In this document: piece after piece, positions 17,683 to 26,640 of the stretch | How positions within the stretch are numbered: the stretch's first letter is position 1 | Layout: each line of letters starts with the position of its first letter | Assembly (NCBI GenBank): GCA_041890515.1 | Contig: JASDWX010000068.1 | Coordinates: forward strand, 1-64,000 | Reading direction: 5' to 3' | DNA length: 64,000 bases | From: Colwellia_A sp041890515 | Lineage (GTDB): Bacteria; Pseudomonadota; Gammaproteobacteria; Enterobacterales; Alteromonadaceae | Notes under the pieces: generated by a model | Told to the model about the DNA's origin: nothing | The model's database searches: none | Seen by the model: the letters and a program-made list of their open reading frames with translations, nothing else | Program-made: the position numbers and the translations under genes

Positions 17683-18188
17683 GTGAAATACAAACAACTC
17701 AACGAAGATGATAGAAATACGATAGCAGCCTTAAAAAAAAGGCTTAAGTTTTATTGACATTGCTAACACCATAAATAGAGACTGTGATGGAAAAAGGCTC
17801 TAAACACTCTATTGTCACACTCGTTGAACGTAAAACCAGTTACACACTGATAGGTCAATCAAATGATAGAACAACCAAATCAACGAACAAGCGAACGATA
17901 AAATTAATGAGTAAAATGCCTGAGAAATTTAAGACAATTATCTTGCTTAACTGCACTGAATTTCATCGATATGAAAAAGTAGAAGAAGCGACTAACTGCC
18001 CTTATTATTTCGCTAATCCACATCATTCCTGGGAACGAGGCACAAATGAGAATACCAATGGATTGATAAAACAATATTTGATTAAAGGGACATCAATGAA
18101 AGGGTTAACTCAGCAACAATGTAATCTCATCGTTGCAAAATTAAATACAAGACCAAGAGAGCGTATTGGCTATAAAACACCAGAGTAA
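17683..18188 (+). pseudogene. IS30-family transposase remnant (frameshift and internal deletion)
   Basis: The N-terminal HTH start is visible from a GTG at 17683 (KYKQLNEDDRNTIAALKK). Removing one A from the 8-A run restores GLSFIDIANTINRD, the expected continuation. The frame is then lost and the protein resumes at 17784 with the catalytic core (EKGSKHSIVTLVERKTSYTL) and runs to the normal C-terminus (LNTRPRERIGYKTPE). The middle third is missing. The second catalytic Asp, normally in DNGTEF, is replaced (LLNCTEFHRYE), while the Glu in SWERGTNENTNG remains. The element is certainly inactive. Confidence 0.85.
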
Positions 18189-18216
18189 TGCTTTAATAAA
18201 TAGTTACTTTTGTTGC

Positions 18217-18258
18217 ACTTGAAACTTGAAACTTGAAACTTGAAACTTGAAACTTGAA
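18217..18258 (+). repeat. Six perfect tandem copies of a 7-bp unit
   Basis: ACTTGAA is repeated six times without error, followed by a partial ACT. It begins 28 nt after the IS30 remnant stop, where the right end of the element is expected. It may be slippage within the IS terminal sequence. Confidence 0.9.
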
Positions 18259-18371
18259 ACTAAGTAGATTTTTAAACTCATAGAGGCTAATTGCACCAAT
18301 AATAAAAAAACAATAACTCACCGATGAAAAAACCAGCTGACTCCGTGTAATATGCTGAAGAACACCTTAAT

Positions 18372-18614
18372 CTAAAGGAACCTGAATATAGATAATAAAA
18401 GCTCAACACATGTAACACATGTAACCAAAAGTGCTGCCCAAAGACGGTATTTATGTTTAGTTGTTTCGTGTACTTTTACTTCAATTGGACCGTTTAGCTT
18501 AGAGTCTATTGCAATAGCTATTTTTGCATACCATTGAGGGAATACTTCCACGTCAATATTATTTTGTACATCAGACAATTCATCTAAAGAGTATTTGAGG
18601 TAATCTGGCTCCAT
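18372..18614 (-). CDS. Small hypothetical membrane protein
   Basis: An 80-residue protein starting MEPDYLKYSLDELSDVQNNI. I prefer the ATG at 18614 to the one at 18641, because the MEPDY start resembles a short helical N-terminal motif seen in other gammaproteobacterial membrane proteins, and GGGGA lies seven bases upstream. A C-terminal transmembrane helix (LWAALLVTCVTCVELLLSIF) ends the protein abruptly. It may be a truncated version of a longer family member; function is unknown. It sits among IS remnants with no operon partner. Confidence 0.5.
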   Translation of the reverse strand: MEPDYLKYSLDELSDVQNNIDVEVFPQWYAKIAIAIDSKLNGPIEVKVHETTKHKYRLWAALLVTCVTCVELLLSIFRFL

Positions 18615-18661
18615 GATCCATCCCCAATCCATATAACTCACATATTAAGCGGCTAAAAACG

Positions 18662-18704
18662 GTTGGCTATAATAGAGAGGAAGGAAGCTAGCCAACTTTT
18701 TTTT
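18662..18704 (+). terminator. Orphan rho-independent terminator
   Basis: GTTGGCTA (18662-18669) pairs with TAGCCAAC (18689-18696), followed by eight T. It is a strong plus-strand terminator, but no intact plus-strand gene lies upstream, only the IS30 fossil. It may be left over from a lost gene or belong to a mobile element. The remainder of 18705-19014 has nothing I can name. Confidence 0.65.
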
Positions 18705-19077
18705 GTCCGTTATCAAAAGAAATACAAAGAAGGTATCCCCATAGTTCAGCGTTAACTTTCCGCGATTTACACGTTGGTGATACTTCAAGACATCAGGCTT
18801 CCTCTAATGAGGGTTTAGCTTTGTTCACTGTCTGATAGTTAAAAAATCAACTTAGTTGCCATTATTTTTTATCAACATTTTTGACGTAAAAAATTTAATT
18901 ATTTTCTTTAACCTAGTTATACTCCATAAAACACAATTCAATAATTCTCATGATTTGTGAATATCCCCACACTTCAATTGAATAACTATCATTATTTATA
19001 TTGTCAGCTGATTTTTGTCAGGGCTGATATTCGAGCAGGTGTTATATTATTATCAAACTCACTATCAAAAAAAAATT

Positions 19078-19227
19078 ATGAATCAACCACCACCTAAAAT
19101 ACTAGTACAAACTTGGCTATTTCTGGCTACTAAATCAGAATTTCAAACAACGAAGTCTATTGCATTAGGCAATATAGAACTGACTTTTAAAACAATAAAA
19201 GCAGCTATTGAGTATGCAGAAAGTTGA
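19078..19227 (+). CDS. Doubtful short ORF
   Basis: Forty-nine codons beginning MNQPPPKILVQTWLFLATKS, in a longer open frame that could also start at a TTG at 19015. There is no ribosome site near either start and I recognise no family. It lies in the decayed stretch between IS remnants and the laminarin locus. It may be the tail of a lost gene. Confidence 0.2.
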   Translation: MNQPPPKILVQTWLFLATKSEFQTTKSIALGNIELTFKTIKAAIEYAES

Positions 19228-19330
19228 TAATTTTATTGTCAGATTTTAATACCTATGCATCTCTATCAAGAATTTATTTGTGTGAATTCATAAATAGTAA
19301 AAAGTTCTTCAAAAATTTAAATGATTTGAC

Positions 19331-19393
19331 GGCTTAGTGACGATTTATGGCGCCCATAAATTTGATCTTAACCTCCTGTATAATCACTAAGCC
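19331..19393. repeat. Nested inverted repeats
   Basis: GGCTTAGTGA (19331-19340) and TCACTAAGCC (19384-19393) form a perfect 10-bp inverted repeat. Inside it lies a second palindrome, TTTATGG-CGC-CCATAAA (19344-19360). There is no coding capacity. It could be a REP/MITE-like relic or a small structured RNA. No other copy was seen in the window. Confidence 0.5.
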
Positions 19394-19539
19394 ACAAAAT
19401 CACCTAAATCTATTAGTTGACATTACACAAAGTCAGCTGCGTTATTTATACGTAAGTAGACATTAATATATTAAAGGTATTCCAATTATCTATACAATAT
19501 AGTGGAAATAATCCGATTTTTTAGGGGGCAAGCTCAATC

Positions 19540-19568
19540 AGCTCAGGGTTGTTCGTCAACCCTGAGCT
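19540..19568. terminator. Strong hairpin downstream of gluP and the sorting-tail fragment
   Basis: A perfect 12-bp stem, AGCTCAGGGTTG with CAACCCTGAGCT, and a 5-nt loop. No long T-run follows on either strand, so termination may be weak or the element may act as an mRNA 3'-end stabiliser. Confidence 0.55.
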
Positions 19569-19689
19569 ATATGATGAGTAGAAAACGTAACACCCGTAGC
19601 ATTGATATGACCGCAAACAGCATTAGACCCCACAGGGTAGGAATTGTCGAACCACCTAATGCGTCATCAGCTGCTGAGTGATTGGGAAT
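19567..19689 (-). pseudogene. C-terminal fragment with a membrane sorting signal
   Basis: Just downstream of the gluP stop, the minus strand encodes IPNHSAADDALGGSTIPTLW followed by a hydrophobic stretch (GLMLFAVISMLRVLRFLLII) and a stop. This resembles an IPTL/GlyGly-CTERM type C-terminal sorting signal. There is no start codon or longer ORF. A second frame immediately before encodes NECDDDE, like the end of a calcium-binding repeat. I read it as the leftover tail of a deleted secreted protein, perhaps another glucanase of this locus. Confidence 0.45.
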
Positions 19690-19707
19690 TCATCATCGTC
19701 ACATTCA

Positions 19708-20971
19708 TTAGGTCTCGTTGGCTACTTTACTACCTTTTACACCATAAAAAACGATGTATAGGTAACATATCAAAGGGAGAATAAAAGCAAATTGAACACT
19801 AGTGCTATCCGCTAAAAAGCCTTGTAATAATGGAAGAATTGCACCGCCAACAATCGCTAAACAAAGTATACCAGACCCCTGACTGGTGTGTTTTCCAAGT
19901 CCGCTTAAGGCCAAACTAAAAATAGTAGGGAACATAATAGAGTTAAATAACCCTACTAATAATATTGCCCACATCGCGATACTACCGGAGCTGAGAAGCG
20001 TAATGGCAATTAAAATAACAGAACAGACTGCATTAAAGGCAAGTGTCTTACCTGCATCAACTTTTTGCATTACCGCGGCGCCAATAAAGCGTCCTAACAT
20101 NNNNNNNNNNAGTAAGGTACTTAGCTGCTTGTGTTTCTTCTAAACCAGCAATATGAGCTTCACCTAAAAAAAGCACTAAAAAACTACCAATTGAAACTTC
20201 TGCGCCAACATAAACAAAAATACCCAGAGCACCTAACACTAAGTGACGATAGTGCCATGCAGAGCCTGCAATTTTTTCACCCTCAATCACTTCTGCGCTT
20301 TCAATATGCGGAAGCTTTAAGAAAGCAAAAATAGCAGCAAGCACTAATAAGGCGGACATTAGCCCTAAATAAGGTAATTGTACCGACTCAGCACTTGTCG
20401 CTGACATTGAATCTGTCACTTCATTTAAAATGAATAAAGCGCCAAAATACGGCGCAATAGTTGTGCCAAAAGAATTAAACGCTTGTGTCATGGTTAATCT
20501 TGAAGAAGCCGTTTCTTTAGCGCCAAGTAAAGTTACATATGGATTTGCAGAAACTTGCAAAATGGTAATACCGCTCGCTAATACAAATAAAGCGGAAAGA
20601 AATACTGGGTAGCTAAGCATAGAAGCTGCTGGATAAAACAGTAAACAACCTACTGCGGCTATGACTAAACCAACGACAATGCCGTTTTGATAGCCCATTT
20701 TTTTTACAAACCATCCTGCAGGAAGCGATACAATAAAATAAGCGCCAAAAAAACAAAATTGCACAAGCATCGATTGCGCATAGCTTAAAGAAAAAATAGC
20801 TTTTAAATGAGGAATAAGAATGTCATTTAAGCAGGTAATAAAGCCCCACATGAAAAATAACGAGGTCAGTGAAATTAACGCAAAGCGCGTTGAATTATTT
20901 CCACCAATTCCATTCGATGAATACGTATTAGACGTATTGTTTTTTGCTAAATGTAAAGATGTGCCAGCCAT
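19708..20971 (-). CDS. GluP/FucP-type MFS sugar transporter, interrupted by an assembly gap
   Basis: A 12-helix MFS permease of the glucose/galactose:H+ symporter group. The family signature near the start, FFMWGFITCLNDILIPHLKA, is intact, as are GITILQVSANPYVTLLG and the late GRFIGAAVMQKV. Ten Ns at 20101-20110 split the reading frame. The two halves are out of phase by one base across the gap, so the true gap length is not ten. Family members usually have only a few residues (around YWGGA) at this place. It probably imports glucose released from laminarin. It is on the same strand as the GH30/CBM9/phosphatase genes but has its own upstream region of 290 nt. Confidence 0.88.
20101..20110. 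other. Assembly gap (10 N)
   Basis: Ten undetermined bases within the GluP-type transporter gene. The placeholder length does not preserve the reading frame. Confidence 0.99.
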
Positions 20972-21263
20972 GTGGTGAAGTCCTATTGCTTAAAAATAAT
21001 AAATATAAAGAATTTACTTAATTTACTTAATTTACAATCAAACTTTTCTTTATATCACTTAACATTGGTGCGATTTATAACGAGTAAAGTCTTGTCTATT
21101 ACCTTGTTTACTTTAGTTTTTCATAACTTTGCCGTTAAGCCATTACAATTATTAACGGCTAATACGTATATCAATATAACGGTTATTAATGAGTTTAAAA
21201 CGACTTTTAAAATATTGATATGGCATGGCTTATCAGGAGTATAAAAGTTATCTTGAATTGTCA

Positions 21264-21776
21264 TTAAAACAACATATCTAAATTTACTAATTGATTGTTT
21301 AAGTAGTTCAATTGTTTCTTAATTCTTAAAGCCTTAGGTTTAACACATTGAACTTCTCTCACTATTTTATCTACTGGCCAACCGAGCGCTAACAGTAATA
21401 ATGCAATAACGGTTCCCGTTCTTCCTGTCCCCCCTTTGCAATGTATCGCAACCACACCTTTATTATTCAACTCATTTAATATGGTGGGTTTGTACTTTTC
21501 CCACTGAGATTCAAATAATTCACTGGGTGCCTCATCATCAACGATAGGCAATTGAAGCCAATTCACCTGTTGCTGATGGCACAGATGAGGTAGAGAAAGA
21601 AGATCATTAGTTGCCATTTCTTCATCAAACATCAAAGTAATTAACATTGATGTACCCTTTGCTTTTAGCTGTTCAATTGACGCTTCAAGGCCAACCAATT
21701 TAGTGCCAGGACAGGGCGTAAATATTAACTTTGCTCCATTTTCCAAAGTTAATGTTTCAAAGGGATGTTTATTCAC
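21264..21776 (-). CDS. Protein-tyrosine-phosphatase-like protein (CDKN3-type dual-specificity fold)
   Basis: A 170-residue cytoplasmic protein with the CX5R phosphatase loop HCKGGTGRTG (Cys113, Arg119). An Asp-rich loop upstream (PIVDDEAPSE, about residue 78) can supply the general acid. The layout resembles the CDKN3-like bacterial phosphatases. It lies 101 nt downstream of the GH30 gene on the same strand and may belong to that transcription unit. A role in protein or sugar-phosphate dephosphorylation within the glucan locus is possible but not shown. Confidence 0.8.
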   Translation of the reverse strand: MNKHPFETLTLENGAKLIFTPCPGTKLVGLEASIEQLKAKGTSMLITLMFDEEMATNDLLSLPHLCHQQQVNWLQLPIVDDEAPSELFESQWEKYKPTILNELNNKGVVAIHCKGGTGRTGTVIALLLLALGWPVDKIVREVQCVKPKALRIKKQLNYLNNQLVNLDMLF

Positions 21777-21877
21777 TAAACTATTTCTCTTTTTAAAATA
21801 TTGAATGTATTTAAGACCAAAGCCGATAAGTTAGTTGAGTAGTAAAAAACCTATTGGAATTGATATTACACTTACCG

Positions 21878-23626
21878 TTAAAGTCTAACACGTACCGTTT
21901 GTACGGCATTAGCCGCAATAGAAACCTGCGTATATTGACGCCCAATTTGTAATGAATAACTTATAGGTTCTTTAGTGGTATTAAGGAGTTGTACGCTGAT
22001 TAAACCATCATCATTCATCGCAGCACTTGTGTGTAATGCGTCTTTATCTAAGCCTTCTAACTGCTGGTTTACTTGCAATGCTGTATCACCGGGTCGAATT
22101 GTTTTGCTAAATTGTGCCAACACATAATAAATGGGAGTGTAATAAACGTCGCCCGTTTCGGTGTCAATCATAATAGGTGCCCCACAGAAATTGCCAACGT
22201 GATTAGGTCCACCATGACTATCTAATACGATATTCCAATCTATCCATCCCTCTAACCAGTGATCGAGACTCACAATAATATTTCGCGCGTAACGATGAAC
22301 AGGTGTATAGATTGGATGATCTTCAGGTTTAGGTGCCCAAGTCGCTGTATATGCCCAATCAGTTGCATTTTCGTTCCACCAAAAATCATCATTATTAAAC
22401 CAGTTAGTTTCTTTGAAACGGATAGGATCTAATATGCCGTTAGGTGCATCTTTACCTAAGTCATCAATCGTGCCTTCTGTATGTATTATTGAAAACGCTG
22501 GGAATTTCTCATGAACTCTATCAAAGACCTCTTCGTTCACTTGATTACTGCTTTCGTACCAATGAACCGCTGTGCCATAAACGTAGGCAGACGTTTCTTT
22601 ATCGCCTAATATTTCATCTGTCCAATGTTCCATTTGATCACGATTTTGATCATAAATAAGTAATTTAACGTCTTCATGCGCACTCGCTTTTAATTTCGGC
22701 CCTAAATGGTCCTTAATAAAAGTGCTTTGTGTTTTAGGCGTAAAATGCATGCTTTCCCATTGACCACTGTTGCCATGTGGTTCATTAACTGGCGTAAGCG
22801 CCCAAATATCAATACCTTGAGCTTGATAAGCATCAAGATATTTAATGAGGTAATCGGCATAAGTACCAACGTATTGTGGTTTTAATTCCCCACCTGTTCC
22901 TTGGTGGTTATTTTCAGGTGTAGGCTTAATATAATAGTCTTCAATTGTTTTCATCCATGGTGGAGCCGTCCATGCTGAAGCAACAATTTTTAAATTTTTA
23001 TCATCTTGTTTGCTTTTTATAGCATAAGCTTCTTTTATCATCGGTAATAAATCAAAGCTCTCATCTTTAATATCCTTGTGCTCTAACGCACTAAAGCCAT
23101 CGCTGTCTACATCGATAGTAAACGATGTTAATTTAGCGTCGTCTTTTTGTTCTGCATAGGAATATCTGCCATTGACAGCAAAATCTGTCGCCCCAATATG
23201 AGTTCGCGCTAATGAAAAATTAGCGCCCTTTTCACCGTATATATTTTCCATTACTTCAGCACGTTTATCTTTTTCTAAGTGCGCGAGAACAAAAGCTGAA
23301 GATTCTGTNNNNNNNNNNGTGAATGAGGTGCCAATACCCACGATTTTTTGTTTTTTAATGTCAGGTCTTATAACGATAACCTTGCCCGAAGCGTTACCTT
23401 GATGAAAGGTTAGGTTCTGCTGTCGGGCTATTTTATCTCCAGCTTCACTGGTGATGAATATTTCCTCGGTCATTGAAAGATTATAATTAATATCACTAGT
23501 ATTTTTGTTCATTTGAGATCCATGTTTCGCGGGTGCACAACCTATTATCAGTAGAGAAGTGATTACTATTATGGTTAACTTATTGATGCGTTTGGTTTCA
23601 ATGTTGTTCATTTTTATAACGCTCAT
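21878..23626 (-). CDS. GH30-family glucanase lipoprotein (probable beta-1,6-glucanase), with assembly gap
   Basis: About 582 residues with a lipoprotein signal (SLLIIGCAPAKHG). The (beta/alpha)8 GH30 catalytic domain has the acid/base Glu in TPVNEPHGN (about residue 280) and the nucleophile Glu in IIHTEGTIDD (about 385). A C-terminal beta-domain carries VAQFSKTIRPGDTALQV-like features typical of GH30. Ten Ns at 23309-23318 fall where the text reads GTSF-gap-TESSAF. Flanking residues would join naturally, so little sequence may be missing. In a laminarin locus a GH30 enzyme most plausibly removes beta-1,6 glucose branches. It lies 40 nt after the CBM9-like gene and probably forms an operon with it. 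Confidence 0.85.
   Translation of the reverse strand: MSVIKMNNIETKRINKLTIIVITSLLIIGCAPAKHGSQMNKNTSDINYNLSMTEEIFITSEAGDKIARQQNLTFHQGNASGKVIVIRPDIKKQKIVGIGTSFXXXXTESSAFVLAHLEKDKRAEVMENIYGEKGANFSLARTHIGATDFAVNGRYSYAEQKDDAKLTSFTIDVDSDGFSALEHKDIKDESFDLLPMIKEAYAIKSKQDDKNLKIVASAWTAPPWMKTIEDYYIKPTPENNHQGTGGELKPQYVGTYADYLIKYLDAYQAQGIDIWALTPVNEPHGNSGQWESMHFTPKTQSTFIKDHLGPKLKASAHEDVKLLIYDQNRDQMEHWTDEILGDKETSAYVYGTAVHWYESSNQVNEEVFDRVHEKFPAFSIIHTEGTIDDLGKDAPNGILDPIRFKETNWFNNDDFWWNENATDWAYTATWAPKPEDHPIYTPVHRYARNIIVSLDHWLEGWIDWNIVLDSHGGPNHVGNFCGAPIMIDTETGDVYYTPIYYVLAQFSKTIRPGDTALQVNQQLEGLDKDALHTSAAMNDDGLISVQLLNTTKEPISYSLQIGRQYTQVSIAANAVQTVRVRL
23309..23318. other. Assembly gap (10 N)
   Basis: Ten undetermined bases inside the GH30 gene. 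The frame happens to be kept across it. Confidence 0.99.
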
Positions 23627-23666
23627 ATTTTTTATAAGAAGAAAAATTAACTTTTATACCGAACAG

Positions 23667-24422
23667 CTATTTCGACAAAATTAGCTTGCCAAACATACCT
23701 GCATCTATCCAACCTCGATCGGGTGCTCCACCAATGGCAGATTCTGAACCAATAAAATTTTCACGTAATTCACTACCATCGTTGTCACAGTATGCCACCA
23801 TAAGACCCATCACTTTTCCTGCAAATAATTCTACTGTTTTGTTTTCCGTGCTTGAATCAATGTAATCATCCGTATAAATATCAATACTTAGCTCCCAAAT
23901 AACGGTATTACCTTGCTGTTTCCAGTTGCTTTCAACATGATGTGAATAGTTCTGAGCCTTTTTGTTCGTTCCAATATCAATCGCTTGATTATCTAACGAC
24001 ATATGGTACGCAAACGCATTATGGTTATATTGATGATCACCACCAGAAAAGTTTTCATCTAAAAAAATTTCTAAGCAATCATCATCCCAGTACTGTGTTA
24101 ACGGATCGCGATGGGTATCAATGAGGATATCGTCAACAATTTCAGCCATAAGGTAGAGTTTAGATTCCGTCCACACGACTTTATATCGACCTTGAAAATC
24201 ATCTTTTGAAAATTCAGGGCCAAGCCAGCGTTGATCCAGTTTCTGCCACTGAGCTAATTCCCAGACACTCTCGTTAGCAACGCCATCAACTTTTGGCGCT
24301 ATTTCTGCGTGTGGTGCATAATAATTGAGTCTATTGGGAGCGTGATTTTCGTTAGCATAAATAGGAAGTGTAAATGACATAGAAAAAATGAATACTACGC
24401 TTATTAGTCTAATACTTAACAT
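23667..24422 (-). CDS. Secreted CBM9-like carbohydrate-binding protein
   Basis: A 251-residue exported protein (signal peptide ending LPIYANE). Nearly the whole mature part is one CBM9/DOMON-like beta-sandwich: APKVDGVANESVWELAQWQK, then YLMAEIVDDI, QYWDDDCLEIFLDENFSGGD and WELSIDIYTDDY. The Asp/Glu-rich YWDDDCLEIFLD segment is characteristic of this family. No catalytic domain is attached. It is the first gene of a probable unit CBM9-GH30-phosphatase, and may hold glucan ends near the GH30 lipoprotein (inference). Confidence 0.8.
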   Translation of the reverse strand: MLSIRLISVVFIFSMSFTLPIYANENHAPNRLNYYAPHAEIAPKVDGVANESVWELAQWQKLDQRWLGPEFSKDDFQGRYKVVWTESKLYLMAEIVDDILIDTHRDPLTQYWDDDCLEIFLDENFSGGDHQYNHNAFAYHMSLDNQAIDIGTNKKAQNYSHHVESNWKQQGNTVIWELSIDIYTDDYIDSSTENKTVELFAGKVMGLMVAYCDNDGSELRENFIGSESAIGGAPDRGWIDAGMFGKLILSK

Positions 24423-24583
24423 TTTAAGTACCTTAATAGGTGATTATGACTTGTTGTATTGAGCGACAAGTTCTGTTTTATGAATCATCTAATGAGATAC
24501 TATTTTTAACAATAGTATTACGACAAAGGGGATTTTAAGCGCGGTCGGTTGGTCAATACATGAAATAATGACCTAACCTTGAA

Positions 24584-24623
24584 AAAAATCTGTATATTGA
24601 CAACTTAGGGTCATCAATATACA
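24584..24623 (-). terminator. Rho-independent terminator of the LytS/LytTR operon
   Basis: TGTATATTGA (24591-24600) pairs perfectly with TCAATATACA (24614-24623). On the minus strand it is followed by GATTTTTTTC. It lies 14 nt after the response-regulator stop. Confidence 0.85.
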
Positions 24624-24636
24624 TAGTCACGTGATA

Positions 24637-25458
24637 TTACATATCAGTTAAGAAGTTTTTGATGACTTCTCGATAATTACGACTCACTTTAACTTGATCA
24701 TATTCTCCCAACTTAAGAAAAAACTCACCTTTGGTATGCGGGATAACTTTTTGAATATAATTAAGATTAACAATAGTTGAACGATGAACGCGCTTAAACA
24801 TTTCAGAATCTAAATCTTCTAACAAGTTTTTTAACGTACAACGTTTTATATGAGTAACCCCCTGAGCATGCACACAAACATAATCTCCTGCGGCATCGAC
24901 CCATTCGATATCTGTTTGTTTTAATAAGGTGATATCGTCTCTGTCTTTAATGACGATTTTACGTTCAACTTTCTCTGTGTTCACCTTAGGTAGGCTCATA
25001 CTCTGTGTTACAGCACTCTCGGGGTTTTCTCGTTCATTAATAGAATCTATTGCACTGATAATACGGGATTTATTAAACGTATCTTCATCAGTTTCACTGC
25101 GTACTATTGCCCGTTGAACAGCTCGTTGAATACGCTCTTCGTCAATGGGTTTCAGAATATAGTCAACAGCATGTACATCAAACGCGTCTAGCGCATATTG
25201 CTCAAACGCAGTGGTAAATACCACCATAGGAACAATATCAGACTGCAATTTCTTTATCACACCAAAACCATCAACACCTGGCATTTGTATATCTAAAAAC
25301 ATCAAATCGGGCGCTAAATCCATCGTTGATTGAATAGCTTCTCGACCATTTTTACATTCTGCTACAATCTCTATTTCAGGAATTTCATTTAACTTTGCAC
25401 GTAAAAGATTAAGCGCTAATGGTTCATCATCCACAATAATTGTTCTTAACTTAGTCAT
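24637..25458 (-). CDS. LytTR-family response regulator
   Basis: A 273-residue two-component regulator. The receiver domain (1-120) has the acidic pair VDDEP, phosphoacceptor Asp56 in MFLDIQMPG, and Lys in YILKPID. After a linker, the LytTR DNA-binding domain (about 165-268) contains WVDAAGDYVCVHAQG and FKRVHRSTIVNLNYIQKV. It is 15 nt downstream of its sensor kinase gene. LytTR regulators bind pairs of short direct repeats upstream of their targets, and their position in the middle of the glucan locus suggests control of it (inference). Confidence 0.93.
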   Translation of the reverse strand: MTKLRTIIVDDEPLALNLLRAKLNEIPEIEIVAECKNGREAIQSTMDLAPDLMFLDIQMPGVDGFGVIKKLQSDIVPMVVFTTAFEQYALDAFDVHAVDYILKPIDEERIQRAVQRAIVRSETDEDTFNKSRIISAIDSINERENPESAVTQSMSLPKVNTEKVERKIVIKDRDDITLLKQTDIEWVDAAGDYVCVHAQGVTHIKRCTLKNLLEDLDSEMFKRVHRSTIVNLNYIQKVIPHTKGEFFLKLGEYDQVKVSRNYREVIKNFLTDM

Positions 25459-25473
25459 AAATTGAACTCACCG

Positions 25474-26640
25474 TTATTGAGTTTTGTACTGGCTAGCAGG
25501 TATATTTTTATCGAGTCTTTCAAAAGGAAGCTTAATGATAGTTTTTAACCCCCCTGATGGAATAATATTAAGGTTAAATACGTAGTCATCTGCATATAAC
25601 ACTTTAAGTCTTTCGTCTATATTACGCAAGCCAACACCTCGACTCGTTTTCCCTTTCATCTTGTTTCCATCAACACTTTTTCCTGCACCCGTGTCGCTTA
25701 ACTCTAATACTAACATTTCATCAACGACATCAGCCCATAGACTGATTGTGCCGCCTTCTTCATTTTGGGCAATAACATGTTTCATTGAATTTTCAATAAT
25801 AGGCTGTATTAGTAAGCTTGGAATTAATGCTGATTTTGCTTCATCAGAAATTTTAAAATCTAATTTTAATCGTTCACCAAAACGTGTTTTTTCTATTTCT
25901 AAATATAAATTAAGGGCAATCATTTCAAATTCTAACGCAATTTTAGTATCAGGGTTATTGTCTAAAGAATACCGTAAGAATTTACTTAACTGAACAGTCA
26001 TTAATTGCGCTTTTTCTGGCGCCTCACATTCAATCAATGAGTTAATAGCATTGAGTGTATTACAAAGAAAATGGGGATTGAGTTGATAACGCAACATTTT
26101 GATTTTTGCATCACGCGCCACTGATTGTGCGTTCAATCTTTTTAATTGCTCTTCTTTCGCTTCAGCGGCTTTTGAAAGCAACATTTTGTGCTCAAACTGC
26201 AAGAGTTGATAATAGCGAATGCCATGAAAAAAGCCGGTCCAACAGAAAAAGATAAATATACTACTAAAATACCAGCCACCAAACTCGTCCCAATGGCCAT
26301 CAGAGCTCGTTAGATCTATATAGAGCTCTACTCTTATGATTGTCCAAATCAAAGAGATGAATATCACCGAGACAATACTGATTAAAACGCGTGTCAGAAT
26401 AGCAGAATTCCAACACTTCATAAAAATCCAATACAGAGGTAATGAACAGACAATACCAACGACAGATTGCCAAAAAGTATGGTTAAGGTGTTCCACATCG
26501 ATTTGCACATACCAAAGGGTTAATGAGACAAGGCTAATTAATGAGACGAAAGACCAAAAGCTTATTTGTAAAGCCCAAAATAGGTACGAGGGCTTTTTGG
26601 AAATAAATTTATTTATACGTAGAAATGGGTTATCAGACAT
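25474..26640 (-). CDS. LytS/YehU-type sensor histidine kinase
   Basis: A 388-residue membrane kinase with four predicted N-terminal helices (about residues 20-160) and a short coiled stretch. The His_kinase domain has the phosphoacceptor His in LRYQLNPHFLCNTLNAINSL (about 195), and the ATPase has the N-box IQPIIENSMKHV and G-box GVGLRNIDERL. There is no large periplasmic sensing domain, so the signal is probably sensed within or near the membrane. It forms a two-gene operon with the LytTR regulator. Confidence 0.92.
   Translation of the reverse strand: MSDNPFLRINKFISKKPSYLFWALQISFWSFVSLISLVSLTLWYVQIDVEHLNHTFWQSVVGIVCSLPLYWIFMKCWNSAILTRVLISIVSVIFISLIWTIIRVELYIDLTSSDGHWDEFGGWYFSSIFIFFCWTGFFHGIRYYQLLQFEHKMLLSKAAEAKEEQLKRLNAQSVARDAKIKMLRYQLNPHFLCNTLNAINSLIECEAPEKAQLMTVQLSKFLRYSLDNNPDTKIALEFEMIALNLYLEIEKTRFGERLKLDFKISDEAKSALIPSLLIQPIIENSMKHVIAQNEEGGTISLWADVVDEMLVLELSDTGAGKSVDGNKMKGKTSRGVGLRNIDERLKVLYADDYVFNLNIIPSGGLKTIIKLPFERLDKNIPASQYKTQ

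Noticed and set aside
18217..18258. CRISPR array
   Set aside because: The repeats are direct 7-mers without spacers. The 15-bp repeats at 50.8 kb also have no spacers, and no cas genes are present.
20972..21244. A 90-codon plus-strand frame in the gluP promoter region
   Set aside because: No ribosome site, AT-rich composition and no recognisable feature. It overlaps the expected promoter.
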